Below, one piece after another: positions 19,516 to 31,089 of a stretch of 64,000 nucleotides of DNA (the first letter of the stretch is position 1; the number at the start of each line of letters is the position of its first letter). Source of the stretch: Symbiodinium kawagutii. Its lineage: Eukaryota > Sar > Dinophyceae > Suessiales > Symbiodiniaceae. Below the pieces are notes generated by a model, which worked only from the letters and a program-made list of their open reading frames with translations, made no database searches and was not told the DNA's origin. The position numbers were made by a program, and so were the translations under genes. The DNA lies in contig VSDK01016342.1 in NCBI GenBank assembly GCA_009767595.1, forward strand, positions 296,228 through 360,227, given 5' to 3'.

Positions 19516-20441
19516 GTGGCTTGGCACCCCTTGAGTGCTTAAGGGTCCTGAGTTACAAGGAGTTTCCCAAGGATAAGGCTGAGAAGGCTCACCCAATAGC
19601 TGGAACCCTACCCTTTGGAAGTCTTGCACCTGGAAGCTAAGAACTACCATTTTTCTGCTAAAACCGGTGGTTTAAACTGGGGATTTTCACAGATGAGCTT
19701 ACTTTGGAAGAGTGTAATGGCAGGGTCACCCGACTATTTGGGTCAATTGGTATTTGGGTGGTTTGGCAAGTAAACCACCAGCTGAGCGAAAACATGGTTG
19801 CCAAACCATTGCTCGATCATAGTTCGTGGAGACGGGGTGTTGGCCTTGCTGTTCCCTGGGTATTGCCCGAGCATGGCCATATGGTTGGTGGCCCGGAGGC
19901 ATCCTTGCGTAGGGGAAGATTTAGCCGAGCCGGGTTGAAAACCTTCAGAAACGACGTTGAAAACAGTTGATCCGCGGGTGTGAACCGCCTTTGGTTCAGG
20001 TGTTGCTGTGAAGGCTAGGGATTTTTCCTTGTCCAACTGCATTGCACTGGTCAGGCCGACCCATGACCCGGCTTGAACATGTTGGATTTGTTTGCTTGTT
20101 GCGTGGATTTTTTGTAGATGCTCAGATATTGTATGATATGGTATGATATGGTTAGCTTGTCCTTCTGTTTTTTGAACCAGTGTGATTTACCACCAGAAAC
20201 CAATCCATTTCAAGTTTCTACATGGTGGGTTGCATCGCAAGGGATATCAACAGCTATTCGTGCCATTCTGGCACGATTAATGGTAGAGTAACCCCAAATT
20301 GGTTTGCTTCGCCTTTCTACGAGTACAGCGGTACCTACCATATCAACAGCCACCTTGTTGAGGACCACTATGGTCTTAGCAACCACTGTCATTGATACCA
20401 CAAATACTTTGTAACCCAAGTAACCTCGTAAGTGACCTGCA

Positions 20442-20598
20442 ATGTACTCAACTAGCCAACGTCAAGAACCATGTGATATGACTGCGCCAAGCTGCAAAAC
20501 GCGGGGCCCCAGGTGGAACCAATGTTCCATTGCGCAGGGCAGCCTGAGGCGCGAGCAGGGCATGGTGGGGCATGGTCGGGCAGAGCTATGTTTGGATG
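20442..20598 (+). CDS. hypothetical exon before a family E copy
   Basis: The frame reads TSQRQEPCDMTAPSCKTRGP, then RWNQCSIAQGSLRREQGMVG and RAELCLDG, ending at GATG/GTGGTT. The following 78 bp is a family E-like intron that ends TTTTTCAG at 20677. Confidence 0.42.
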
Positions 20599-20700
20599 GT
20601 GGTTCTAGCTGGTGGTTCGAAGCATTTTTTTATCTTCCCCGCTATTTAGGGCTGGTTGGTTGCCTGATGTTTTTCAGAGAGGTTACAACAAAGCCAACCA
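20599..20700 (+). mobile_element. family E copy (E6), intron-like
   Basis: The motif order CTGGTGGTTCGAAGCATTTTTTT, then a CCCC/CTATTTAGG core, then GGTTGGTTGCCTGATGTTTTTCAG, then AAGCCAACCAC, matches family E (compare 57177-57274). The terminal repeats are diverged. Confidence 0.55.
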
Positions 20701-20821
20701 CTTGTTTTGTTGGTTGTCTTCGCTTTGGTCGTGGTTTGTCGTTGTCGTTGTTGTTAATCATGTTAGGTTCGTATTGATAAACCATTAGGTTGAACCATAA
20801 ACAGCTGGTGATTCGTCATCG

Positions 20822-20857
20822 TCGTGGTTGTGGTTGTGGTTGTGGTTGTGGTTGTGG

Positions 20858-20913
<56 letters not shown>

Positions 20914-20916
20914 AAT
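20822..20916. repeat. (GTGGTT)n/(GTT)n microsatellite
   Basis: A GTGGTT tract followed by a GTT tract. Poly-Val and poly-Asn frames here are artefacts. Confidence 0.95.
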
Positions 20917-21489
20917 GTTGTCGTCTTCGTCGTCGTCCTTCTTCGTGTTCTTGCCGCCGTTGCACAAGCCATTGCAAATGGCAATCGTAATTTGACCAGC
21001 TTGTAGTTAAAAGTGGCATGTAGCATTTCTTTCTTCCGACCTTTGGTGAAACAAATAGTTTGCCATAGTTTGTCTATATCGCTCGTGCGGGTGTCCAGTT
21101 GAAGGTTGAAAACCTTTTGGGGCTAATCCCTGCACCTGTAATGCAATGGACGATGCCCTCGATAAGTGCCATATATGCTGGAAATACCTTGTGCCACCGT
21201 ACAGCAGGTGCTTTTTTTTGGGGGGTCCAAACACCTCAGAAGGACCGCGGAGCACTAGGGGTAAGGTTAGCAAAGTCACAAGCCATCGATTCGGAATGTC
21301 CCAGCTCTTTATTCTGCATGGCGTCAGCGTTTGCCGACTGAAGACACAAGGTCTGTCAAACGGCTGAGCCGCAGGCCCAGTGATGATGGCACTTCTATGA
21401 CCATGGGTTGTTATTTTTGTTATGCTGGTAGCGTATGTTATTTTATGTTACTTGTGCCTGCTTGACATTGTTTCAGTCTAGAACCGCAG

Positions 21490-21549
21490 TTATCCGATGA
21501 CGGGCTTCTCCTCGCAAGTTGTTACGCTGACCAAGCTGCTGCCGTCGCG
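21490..21549 (+). CDS. hypothetical micro-exon, 60 nt
   Basis: After GAACCGCAG the frame reads YPMTGFSSQVVTLTKLLPS and ends at GTTTCA. GC-rich third positions in a less GC-rich background. No family is recognised. Confidence 0.43.
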
Positions 21550-21721
21550 GTTTCATCCTTTCAGCTATGCTTTGGATGATTTGGGAATACCAATTCAATC
21601 CAGTTCATGTATCCCAAATGGGTAGTCCAAATGTAGTCTAATAAATGCCAACGAATATCTATTATATTATCCCCCTACCCACTGGCAGCCAATGGCAGCC
21701 AAGATTTTTAGTGGGCTTCAG

Positions 21722-21915
21722 GGGAGCCCGGACCTGGCAACCGTTGAGAATGCCTCAGGAACATCCTGAGCATGAACACCTGGGCCTGATCCAATTCCGC
21801 TGCGAAGCATGGACCGATGAGATGAGTGACTTGGACCTGTGCCACTGTTCTGCGGCTGGGCCGAGCCACAGGAGAGCCATCCATTGCGGGATGAGGAGTC
21901 ATGAACTTATGGGAA
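21722..21915 (+). CDS. hypothetical exon
   Basis: After GGGCTTCAG the frame reads [20 protein letters not shown], then [20 protein letters not shown] and [10 protein letters not shown]. It is acidic with His/Cys residues. The end is uncertain, before the GATA/GATG microsatellite. A second + frame is open for 14 codons only. Confidence 0.5.
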
Positions 21916-21954
21916 ACGTGTTTGTGTTTGTTGTTTGTGAGGTAGATAGAATCA

Positions 21955-22056
21955 GATCGATAGATAGATGGATGGATGGATGGATGGATGGATGGATGGA
22001 TGGATGGATGGATAGACACATAGATAGATAGATAGATAGACAGATAGATAAATAGA
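21955..22056. repeat. (GATG)n and (GATA)n microsatellite
   Basis: A tetranucleotide GATG tract is followed by a GATA tract with single changes. The minus-strand Ser/Ile/His-rich frames are artefacts. Confidence 0.95.
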
Positions 22057-22666
22057 ATAAATGAATAAGTTGGTAGATAAATGGATGAAGAGACAAAACA
22101 TATACATAGATGGATGGATAGACAGATGGAGAGACAAAGGCGCATGGATGCGTGTTTCGGTGTGTGCATAGGTCATGCAATGCAATGCAATGGAACCCAT
22201 ATTTTTTCAATGTGCGTATCCATTTGTGCGCATGTGCGTATTATGCACGCCGTATGCCTATGATTCTGGTTCGCATCTTGTTAAATCTGTCGTGGACAAC
22301 ATGTTCAGGGTAATTGATGAAAGCCATTTGTTCTCTGTGCTTGCATATGGGTTCAGGTATATTGGGCCTGGTTTTGGATGAATGCTGGTGAATGTACACT
22401 ATGATATGGTGGTTGTCATGTGTCGACACATGCGTGCGCACGTTTACAGCATTGGGTGCTGATTGCCCGGCTTGTGGTTTCAAGCTGTTCTTTCATGTTT
22501 CCCACTATACATTCGGGTGGATTCAATGGTATTTTAAAAGGGTTTAATAGTCATGAAACATACCAATGATTAGGATTGATTCATTAGCATTTTTATCAGG
22601 CTTTTTATAGCAGTAGTGGATTGATTCAATGGATGAATTGTTACCGTCATTGTTTCAATCCCTTAC

Positions 22667-22918
22667 TGCTGTGCCACCCTGATAAAATCCACTACGGTTC
22701 ACGTCCTTCAGCTGACTGTCAATCTCCGCTGTTTGGGGCGGGTCTTTGATATGTTGCACGGCACATGAGGCCCCTAACCAATGGCATCGGTTGCCCGTAG
22801 AAGGTGGGTTGAAGTACTCCAAGTTGTTGCTCAGGCCACTGCGCAGTGTTTTCAGCATGACCGCATCCAATTTCACCTGTTTCGCACGCTTGAGCCATTC
22901 CTCGAGGGCGTCACGTAA
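22667..22918 (-). CDS. hypothetical exon, 84 codons, phase 0-0
   Basis: On the minus strand the frame opens after ACTTAAG and reads LRDALEEWLKRAKQVKLDAV, LKTLRSGLSNNLEYFNPPST and AEIDSQLKDVN. It ends at the donor GCA/GTAAGG, an exact multiple of three. Charge pattern and codon use are strongly protein-like. The + strand alternative is Cys/Ser/Arg-rich and poorer. No family is recognised. Confidence 0.62.
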
Positions 22919-23023
22919 CTTAAGTTTACCAGATGAACTACCAACCGGATGTTTGTTCGGGGAATGGTGATCTAGAAAAATGAATCCAAATTGTGTCATT
23001 TGGATTTGGTGTTCAAGCGACAT

Positions 23024-24318
23024 CCTTAGACATCCTTCTTAGATTGATGGTGGAACATCCGATCCTGCAAGAGTTAAACAGTTCATGGCCTGTGGTTAAA
23101 AATTAACCCAAGTGCACATTGAACGAGTCTTTTTCATTTGTAGGATTCAAAATTTATTGGCCACTTACTTCTTGTGAGAATCAGCGTGCTGGCTGGTAGG
23201 ATGCTGGTAGGGTACAGGTGGAAACCTTCACAAATAAAGATGAATACGTACATAATACGTACAAATAGTTTAAACAAAACACCAAAAGTTCTTCGAGACC
23301 CTCCCGATTTGTGCTGTTCATTTATTCACTATGTGGTTATTCTGTTATTCTGTTTAGTTTGATTTGTTTGATTTGTTTATCCCTTTGTTTCTTATCGCAT
23401 TACTGTTTTTTGTTTTCCCCTTCCCCCTTTAAGAACAAAAGGAAAAGTCCTTGGATTTCTATGTTTGAACTCTTTTGATTGTTTTTCCTTGGAAACCCCA
23501 ATGTTTTTTTTCTTGGAAATTGGTAGTTGGATTTCTTGCCTCCTGCAAATTCTACACAAGTATGTTCTGTATGTCTCCTGGCTCCCCATTTAATCCTGTT
23601 TGTTCAGTTTTTCCCTATGCTTGGCTAGTTCGCGGCCAGCTACCTATTACCAGTCATCCGATCCCATCCAAACAAATGATTATTCTTGCTACCGTAGTGG
23701 ATGTTGCAGATGTCCAACCTGCACTGTAAAAAGCCCTCACGAATCAGTGATGATGACACGGTCGGAAGACTTGTGGCCCCGAAACATAGGAGTTGGTTTC
23801 AGGAATTCAGGAATATGGTAAATATTTACCATCTCATCTAATGATAGTTGATGCTATTCAACGAATATTGGCTAGTTATGATGTTTCATGACAGTGACTG
23901 GATGTTTAATAATACTGGTAGTTGATAAGTAACCATTGCATATCCCCCAGCATTGCTTACCCCTTGTTAATACCCATGGTTAACCATCAATTTCTAGCAA
24001 TAAGAGTAACATTAATAACCATGCTACCCTTGTTAAAAACTATGGTTCCCCTTGAGTAACCAACCATTTTAGGGGGGCCCCTAAGAAACCCCATATGATC
24101 AATAAACCAGCCATTGTATATCCCCTGTCACTGCTTATGATCCCCTTATCAATACCCATGGTTGACCATCAGTTTCTAGTCAGGTCTAAGATCATTAAGA
24201 TCATTAAGATCACCTGTCATTACCATCCATTCACTGTCATTAAATATCATAACTCGCCAATATTCATTGAAGATCATTCAGATCACCTGTCCCAAGATCC
24301 CAGAAACAAGCTCCGCAG
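23024..24318. other. no clear gene
   Basis: AT-rich sequence with a T-rich centre. A short family A-like palindrome TTTTAGGGGGGCCCCTAAGAAACC sits at 24067-24090. Two similar segments around ACCATTGTATATCCCC (23930 and 24110) suggest a diverged direct repeat of about 170 bp. Confidence 0.45.
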
Positions 24319-24369
24319 GTCTCCTCTACGAGATCTTTGTGATCCTGGGGGTCTTCCTGTCACGTGGCG
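24319..24369 (+). CDS. hypothetical micro-exon, membrane-segment-like
   Basis: Between CTCCGCAG and GTCCTG the frame reads LLYEIFVILGVFLSRG, a hydrophobic helix. A competing + frame (NKLRRSPLRDLCDPGG) spans the same bases, so the call is tentative. Downstream are GGTTGGTT/GTCCTGGTTAG tandem words (24410-24490). Confidence 0.35.
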
Positions 24370-24489
24370 GTCCTGGCAGAGCGCCGTGTGTTTTCATGGG
24401 ATGCAGGGCGGACCTGGTTGGTTGGTTAAGTCCCTGGTTAGGTCCTGGTTAGGTCCTGGTTAGGTCCTGGTTGGTTGGTTGGTTGGTTT

Positions 24490-25500
24490 TTGGCGGCTCG
24501 TTCCTGGAAGGAACCGACAAACATGTAACAGGTTGATCAACCAGAACCAATCCAGCCATGTTGACGGGGACCCCTTATGCTTGCTATATCTTGCTATCAT
24601 TATTTCACCGCCTCCATAGCCCGCCCCACGTGGTTTTTTGGGAACAATTCACTTGGGGGTGTCAAATGGTGGCTTGATGCTGGGGGAAAGCCGTAGGGTG
24701 ATTTCATTGTTTTCCTTCCTCCTGCGCTTGTAGGAAGTACTGATAAATCCCCCTGAAGAGGATCAAGAACAGATCAAGCGGTTGATTTTGTGGTAGTGGA
24801 AAAGCTGAACTCAGATTGCTGTTGTGTATTGATGTTATTTTCCTTTCATTGGTGGCAAGCACTGGTCGTTTTTTGCAACCATTGATCTTGATTCAGCTGT
24901 TTTGTGTGCTATTCTATCAGTCCATTTTTGTTGAGATTTGTTACCATTGTTGATGAACGCTGGTTTGTTCCATGTTTGTGTTTGCCTTTCTTCCAGCAGT
25001 GTGCTTGCAACCCATCGCGTGAACTCGATTTTCAACTCGTTTTGAAGCCACAGGTAGCTTTTAGATGCTGGCCAATTTGAAAACATGAACAATACTCAGG
25101 GTAAAAACGATACTGATACTGCAGTTGTTAGCAACACTACTAGGTACGCCGTGTAGCCGGCAGTGCTGAACTTTATCCAGTACTGGGTGGACCAACGATG
25201 CCGGGGTCGTAACGTTTTTAGTTTTCACCTTTAGTTTGTAATGAAAGGATGCTCAGATGCATATTAAAGCTACGAATCTTGGTGTATTTTCTGAGCCAGG
25301 TATGATGGTTGGCTGATAGTAAGTCAATTGATATGTTGATTGCTGATTTAATTTGTGTTGAATAAGGATAGTTGAATACCATTGAATGCCAACTGTCACT
25401 GACAATAGCAGCCAAATATCGCAACACTGACTGTATGTCAATATGTGTCAATATTGACATGTTGAATTATGACATGGATTTGATGATGTGGGTAAAATGA
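24490..25500. other. no clear gene
   Basis: Mixed sequence with TTGCTAT and CATTGGTGG words. Only short random open frames. Confidence 0.4.
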
Positions 25501-25730
25501 CCATTCCTGTCAGGAAAACTGCCAAGGTTTGCGAGAAGATGAGAGCAGCAAGACAGCCAAGAGAAACCCAAGAGAATGGTTGCATCCAATAAGTCAATCT
25601 CCTCACTTGGAACCCAAGCGCCTGGACTGTGCAATCCTGCTCACATGGCTCCGCTGGGACGTTGCACACACGGATATGCATCATCGTTTTCACGCACGCA
25701 TTCACATGGTTCCACTTGTTATCACAACGT
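25500..25730. CDS. coding-like island, strand uncertain
   Basis: Plus frames read KTAKRNPREWLHPISQSPHL and RLDCAILLTWLRWDVAHTDM. The minus frame reads VRRLTYWMQPFSWVSLGCLA then LIFSQTLAVFLTGMVIL, which is a convincing membrane helix. One strand is probably an exon; I cannot decide by eye. Confidence 0.38.
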
Positions 25731-25815
25731 GAAGCCCCTGCAAAAGATCATCATTTTTCACCATGTCATTTTTCACCATGGATTTGATGCAAAGTTCTCC
25801 TGATCAACTACCCAG

Positions 25816-25900
25816 GGGTCCACCGTGGCCACCAAGGTATGTCATTTTGATTATTGAGATCGGAAGCATCTCCGCCACCCGTCAGCACGGCGGGCGCCAG
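25816..25900 (+). CDS. two micro-exons (21 nt and 42 nt) around a 22-nt gap
   Basis: CTACCCAG opens GSTVATK (21 nt, phase 0), then GTATGT starts a 22-nt stretch ending ATTGAG. IGSISATRQHGGRQ (42 nt) follows, up to the donor CAG/GTATTC. Both pieces are in phase 0 and GC3-rich. The 22-nt gap contains an in-frame stop and would have to be spliced as an unusually short intron, or one of the exons is false. Confidence 0.38.
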
Positions 25901-26101
25901 GTATTCCTTGGGTAAAGTGAAAGGGCGTGTTTTGCCTCACTGTGCGTTGTTGGTTCCCTACTTGCCAAGTGTTGTTATTAATGCATGTTTTGGCATAGCT
26001 ACACGGTATGCTTGGCAGTGTACCCATTGCCATCGTCCATCATATCCATCACTGTGGGTCTATCCGCATGATCATTGTTTTGGCCGTCAATGCCCTCCTT
26101 G

Positions 26102-26740
26102 AACGGCGTGAATGGTCATCACCGCCATCGTTTTTTATTGCATTTGAAGCGTCATTATCGGTTAGATCCTTACTGTGATACGCAACTAATTCGATCAGTA
26201 ATTACCTACTCATATCAATACTAGCTATTATCATATTGGCATATATTAGCCATATATTGCCAACCAGTATACGTTATCCGTTGATCATCACCACCCACCG
26301 TCAGCTAGCAATCATTTATCATCATTAATGAACCATTTTCATTAGCCACGATGAAGCCAGCAGCAACACCGACCATCATCGATCATCATAAGCATCACTA
26401 CTGTAAGTAGCGATGAATGTTTATGGTTAAGAATGGTGGTTATCCTTATCATCAGTATTTGCCACAATTGATCATCATTCGAACAATCAGTAAACTCAGC
26501 ATCATTCACCATCATCAATGATGTTGATGACTAATGACCATCATCAAAATATTAAAATAACAATCATCAGCATTTTGACATATCAATCATCAATATCATC
26601 ATGACTTCTCAGCTTTTGAGATCAATCTATGGTAATCGATTCCATTTTGACATATCAATCATCAGCTTTTTCATTCCTTAGTCGTGGCTTCTCAGCTTCT
26701 CGAGCGGTCATTTTCTGCCATGAGCAACGGTTCCCTGGAG
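26102..26740. other. CATCATCA/ATTAG-rich spacer
   Basis: Low-complexity mixture of ATCATCA and GACCATCA words. ACATATCAATCATCA is duplicated (26579 and 26650). No gene is seen. Confidence 0.45.
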
Positions 26741-26820
26741 GGCTCGCCGAGGTGAAGTTCAGCGAATACCGGGTCCTGTGCCTCCACGCCATCGAACAGG
26801 CACGCCGTGAAGACACAACG
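26741..26820 (+). CDS. hypothetical exon, 80 nt
   Basis: After CCCTGGAG the frame reads LAEVKFSEYRVLCLHAIEQA, then RREDTT, and ends at the donor ACG/GTGACG in phase 0. Third positions are almost all G or C in an AT-rich neighbourhood, which makes this one of the better micro-exons. Confidence 0.6.
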
Positions 26821-26829
26821 GTGACGAGT

Positions 26830-27030
26830 GGTAGGGTATGGTAGAGGTTTGTATCCTACCATTAGTAATGCGACTTGTGGTGTTTAATTCAACTGTGGTA
26901 TGTAATTGGTTAGGGGTTAGTATCCTACCATTTTTAATGCACATGATGCATCATGTCAGTGATTGATAAGCGATTTATGGTGTTTAATTAAGTGTGGTAT
27001 GTAACTGGTGAGGGGTTAGTATCATCATGT
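26830..27030. repeat. tandem direct repeat, about 100-bp unit, two copies
   Basis: Two copies of a segment containing TGGTGTTTAATT, GTGGTATGTAA and GGTGAGGGGTTAGTATC follow each other, with the second copy containing an extra TGATGCATCATG palindrome. Confidence 0.75.
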
Positions 27031-27659
27031 ATCACCATGGGATTTGGTGGTGAACATATCCAGGTTTCAGCGGCAGCTATTTACCAATCGGTGATGGAGT
27101 ATGTGAAACAATCTATTCTTACCAGTGCCATGCTACTATTACACTGTGTAAGTATGTCAGTTTCAAACCGATGATGCTTGCTTTCCAGCAAACAGTAGGG
27201 TGAAATGCATGTCCTTATAACGAACAAACCCAGAATGGATGGTCATACAAGCTGGTTTGTGGGTGCTGATCTTTACTGTGAACTCTGAACCGTTACCAAC
27301 CATTAATTGCAATGACTACAGTAGTCCATCATTCGCCACTCTTCACCATCACTAGCCCCTGTAATCTACCCTATTGGCGAATAATTGCAAACGATTTATC
27401 AGCATTTCAGCCAGTAAGTCAGCTGGTTTGGCCTTATCAATGCTACTGTTCATGCTGGTAAGCAGTTGTATTTCTGCATGTATGTACTTGATAAATGTTT
27501 AAATATAGATATATCTAAATTTTTATTTTCATATATTAGACAAATGTGTTTTGTGTATTCTGCATGTTGTAAGATCCCTGTGTGTTGCAGTATTTTATGT
27601 TCACATCATGTTGGTTACATCCAATCCCCTGATGGTAGGTGGCTGTACCCATGCAGCAG

Positions 27660-27711
27660 GCAACGCTGGCCGTTGTCCAGAAAAATCTTCCAGCGACGAT
27701 GGCCATACCTG
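27660..27711 (+). CDS. hypothetical micro-exon, 52 nt
   Basis: After ATGCAGCAG the frame reads ATLAVVQKNLPATMAIP and ends at CTG/GTGGTG. Two other + frames are also open, but this one has the best codon use and both splice sites. Confidence 0.42.
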
Positions 27712-27958
27712 GTGGTGCCCGGTAGTTATTAGTGGGCTTATCAGCTATTAACTATGTATCTCTACCGGAACTGATAGTCAAATGGCTTGTTAGCTGAGTA
27801 ACTGGGTTTCTCTGGGGGAACTAGCCAAGTTATTGATTTCGAAAACAGTTTTATCGGTATTTTGAGTATTTTTCGAAAATCAACTTGGCTTTTGCGACTG
27901 GGTTGCTCTTGGGCAACGATCCCGTTACGAGCCAAGTTGATCTTCGAAACTGGTGCAG

Positions 27959-28088
27959 CTCCAGGATTTGGCCGGGCCATGCTTGGGCGCAGCGCTGCGG
28001 CAGGTGCTGCTGTGCTTCGGAGTGGTCCTGCTCTCCATTTTAACCTTCGCCTTCGCCATCTCCGGCATGACCCGGGAGGCGGGCCCAG
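27959..28088 (+). CDS. membrane-segment exon, 130 nt
   Basis: After TGGTGCAG the frame reads LQDLAGPCLGAALRQ, then VLLCFGVVLLSILTFAFAI and SGMTREAGP, ending at the donor CCCAG/GTCGTG. The middle is a clear 20-residue transmembrane helix. It looks like a helix of a channel or transporter, but the family cannot be told from one helix. Strong GC3 contrast with the flanks. Confidence 0.6.
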
Positions 28089-28153
28089 GTCGTGTAGCGG
28101 TGAGCGATATCTTTCGGGTTCCTCGGAATAGGGGACCCCAACATGCTTGGATG

Positions 28154-28310
28154 GATGTTACTATAAATGACTAATATTGGATCCTTACTTGTACATTTTT
28201 TTACTGCTATAACTGTAACTGACACGTATTGGACGTCCTTACTTGTACATTTGTTTACTGCTATAACTGACACGTATTGGATGATACAGGGGCTCCCTAT
28301 TTTAAGAATC
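28154..28310. repeat. two 62-bp tandem copies followed by a family A terminus
   Basis: CTTACTTGTACATTT followed by TTTACTGCTATAACTG and ACACGTATTGGA occurs twice. It is followed by GGCTCCCTATTTTAAG (28291-28306), a family A 3' terminus, and a short frame IHRMETVTSRGDHD. Confidence 0.7.
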
Positions 28311-29028
28311 CACCGTATGGAGACCGTAACTTCGCGAGGGGATCATGACTAGATGATCAGTATTTGATGGCCATGGTTAGATGATACATGATGGCTGTGC
28401 TTTGCCAATCAGCTGTCGCAAGCTGGCCTCAGCTTCGCAAGCCGAGGCAGCTTGGTAGCTGAAGCAATAGCTGGTATGACCAGCGATGTTGGATGATCAG
28501 AGGGTACTTTTACCTACTGAATACCTGACAAAGAAAGCTCAATATTTGTTTGTAATCATGCTTAATTAATTAATTGGAGTTAATGGTTGATATTTATGCT
28601 AAATGATGCTCAATGATGATAGTGATGGTGATCGAGCAATTCAGAACGGAAGATTTTACGCCGCCACCAATTTGATCATGAATTCCATCAATAGTGGGCG
28701 ATAATGAACAGTTCGTCAAACAGTGCCCATGGCACAAGTTTGTATTGCATGCCTCTATTGAGCTCGCATAACGCTTTCCGACTGCAATTTGCAACCAGAT
28801 GGGTCCCTGCTTGTGTGTGTGTGTGTTGCGAATCAACGCATCATGATGATCTATAATGATCCCCTTAGGTGTATTAGTGGGAGAGCGTACCAGCTTTTGT
28901 CTACGAACTAATCACTCTTGGGTGGGGTTAGCCAGAGTATCTACAATGTACATGTTTAGTTGCATAAGGTATGAGCATACGAGAAATGAGCAATATTGGA
29001 TGAGCTGGGGGTGCCCCCAGCAATTAAG
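28311..29028. other. no clear gene; short inverted GCTTCGCAAGC motif
   Basis: AT-rich spacer. The segment AGCTGTCGCAAGCTGGCCTC/AGCTTCGCAAGCCGAGGCAGC near 28410-28455 is self-complementary in part. A (GT) tract lies at 28812-28824. Confidence 0.4.
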
Positions 29029-29114
29029 AAACCACCATGCGTTTCGCTTCATCCTGCACACTATCAACACCTCCCAGGTTAGTGACAGGTGGATGCGGCC
29101 CCGTTTGGCCTCAG
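29029..29114 (+). CDS. hypothetical exon starting at a family A-like terminus
   Basis: The preceding CAATTAAG/AAACC resembles the acceptor-bearing end of family A. The frame then reads NHHAFRFILHTINTSQVSDR, then WMRPRLAS, and ends at the donor TCAG/GTGGGT. 86 nt, no stop. Confidence 0.48.
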
Positions 29115-29160
29115 GTGGGTAGCATTTCCATTAATGACCCTTGACGGCAGTGGCTGGTAC

Positions 29161-29257
29161 TTGGGAGGGAGCGGTTTGGAGCCAGGGGCATCCCGTTATG
29201 GCCCTTGGAAAAGGGGAAATGAGGAAATACCCGGAGTGGCCCTTCACCAAACAGTAG
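29161..29257 (+). mobile_element. family C element (C1)
   Basis: GGGAGGGAGC... GAGCCAGGGGCATCCCGTTA... ACCCGGAGTGGCC... ACCAAACAGTAG matches the family C order (compare 33596, 46028, 56882, 58256). The central GGCCCTT...AAGGGG is a small palindrome. The end CAGTAG resembles an acceptor. Confidence 0.6.
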
Positions 29258-29803
29258 ATGTTGGATGTGAATGGTAGATATCAATATTCATAGGAAGCCG
29301 AAGAGTGCCGGAGATTCATCATATCAATTTATGCATGCCTTTGCATAGCCCGCCGTAGGCGCCAGAAAACCATGGGTATTTCTGAAGCGCCACCAACAGC
29401 TGAGTTTGGAACCAAGCTGCTGTTGTCCCTGTAACGCTGGTAATGACTGCCTGGATGTGCAGCTAGGTTAAAAACTGGGACAGTGCAGCCATGGTAACAG
29501 CCACCCTATAAGCTACTAAATCCTGCAACCATTGTGAATGCAAGCAGTGACTGGGGATGCATATCCCTTCGAGGTGCGTGGTGAAGTCATGGATCTTAGT
29601 TTCGGGCACCTCCGCGGTAGGCCATGCCTGTCACAACACGCATGGCGTGGTCAGTCTTCAACCCCACATAGCGATCAAACTCTGTTTTAAATAATCCTTT
29701 CAAAAAAAATGCCTTTGTGAGCGATCTTGATTTTGTTTTGGTTGATTGGGAGTATTGTTTCATACTATTTCGGTTCCGTTTGCGACCGGTTGTTCCCACC
29801 TAG

Positions 29804-29947
29804 GAATGGTCGGACATTGGATCATCCTTGAGCATCCGAGCTGCATCAGATTCCGAAGACGTGGAGTCAGTTGCTTCCGAAGACCACCCTGCTGTCATGT
29901 TCAGCTTGGCTTCCGGAAGAATTACACATTTGAGCAGGAAGCCATGA
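29804..29947 (+). CDS. acidic serine-rich hypothetical exon
   Basis: After CCCACCTAG the frame reads EWSDIGSSLSIRAASDSEDV, then ESVASEDHPAVMFSLASGRI, before a TGA at 29948. The composition (Ser/Asp/Glu) is typical of a regulatory linker. Other frames have poorer codon use. The donor is not clear. Confidence 0.55.
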   Translation, partial: EWSDIGSSLSIRAASDSEDVESVASEDHPAVMFSLASGRITHLSRKP

Positions 29948-30118
29948 CTTTTCTTGGGGTGCCAGCTGCGGGCAATGCTACTAGAAGGAACCACTGATCC
30001 CCAGCTCAAGCTATGATTTCTCAGAGCTTCTTCACGTATATCCTCTGGGAAACTAACCTGGAAGTCAAAAACCACCCACTGTTTATAGGTAAAACCTTTC
30101 AAATTCTCATAAATCAGT

Positions 30119-30210
30119 GTTTCTCAAAATAGGGGGTCCCTATATCATCCATTTTTAATCATTTATAGGTAGTAAGCCAACCATATTGGGGGTCCCCTAT
30201 TTTGAGAAAC
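30119..30210. mobile_element. family A element (A1), 92 bp
   Basis: Terminal inverted repeats GTTTCTCAAAATAGGGGG/TCCC and GGGGGTCCCCTATTTTGAGAAAC flank a core with TTTATAGGTAGTAAGCCAACC. The core motif AGTAAGCCAA is shared with A2 and (inverted) with A3. Confidence 0.85.
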
Positions 30211-30614
30211 GACCAAATGGTTGCTTTTCCATTTCTACCCACGTGTAACTATCATCAATCCGGCGAAAAAACCTTGGCCTTTAGCACTTGAGAGCGAAGA
30301 GCCTGGTTGGGAACCCTACTGCTCTACACGTCATCAAAGCGCTGTCCACAGGTGATTTTCTGACTTAAGGTTTTGCAACTCTTGTACCCAAATAATCCAG
30401 TTCAAAATTGAATTTTCCCAGTTGCGAGGTATTAGGTGGCATCGCATTACTATGGACAGGCGGAAACATTTAACATCGCGGCAGCAACAATTGTTGTAGC
30501 TGCTTTTGCTGCAGGGCCTCATTGCTTTCTCTCACATATGTGCAAGGGTCAAAACACGGTTTAAATTGCCAAGTGTTCGGGCCGCCATGCCGAAACCAAA
30601 TTTGTTATTTTATG

Positions 30615-31045
30615 GTGTGTAGCGATAGGGAGCCTTGAATAGCGATACCCTACGTTATACATTAATATTTATATACACATAGAAACATGTTTATCTTATA
30701 TGTACGCTGCCTATCTATTTGCGTATCTACTATATACATGGAGACTTGGAGACATGGAGATGCCTTCGGTGCCCTCAGGTATGTATCGTTTCTGTATGAA
30801 TATATTGTTATGTTGGTATTTTTTGTATCCTTATTAGAATTCTTTTCTTGATATACATTTGCATCAAGCTCTTCCATTAAGTGTTTATACGTATTGCCCC
30901 TGCACGTGTCAATCCATCAACGCAGCCATTCTCAAGTAGGCCCATGGGTTTTGAACAAGGGAATAATGGAAGTTGGGATGCCTAGGCCCCCGTAGCGATA
31001 CCCAAAGCGATACCAATCGATACCCCTAGCGATACCAAAAGTGGT
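30615..31045. repeat. GTAGCGATA-type dispersed repeat
   Basis: GTGTAGCGATAGGGAGCCTT followed by GAATAGCGATA occurs at 30617 and again, identical over 32 bp, at 31321. A cluster of four AGCGATACC words sits at 30990-31030. The stretch has no convincing gene. Confidence 0.7.
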
Positions 31046-31089
31046 CTGGTATGCTCCTCCCCCCAGATGATGCCCAATCAGTCTTGTAG

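Noticed and set aside
20763-21026. Poly-Val, poly-Thr and poly-Asn frames
   Set aside because: Artefacts of the GTT/GTGGTT microsatellite.
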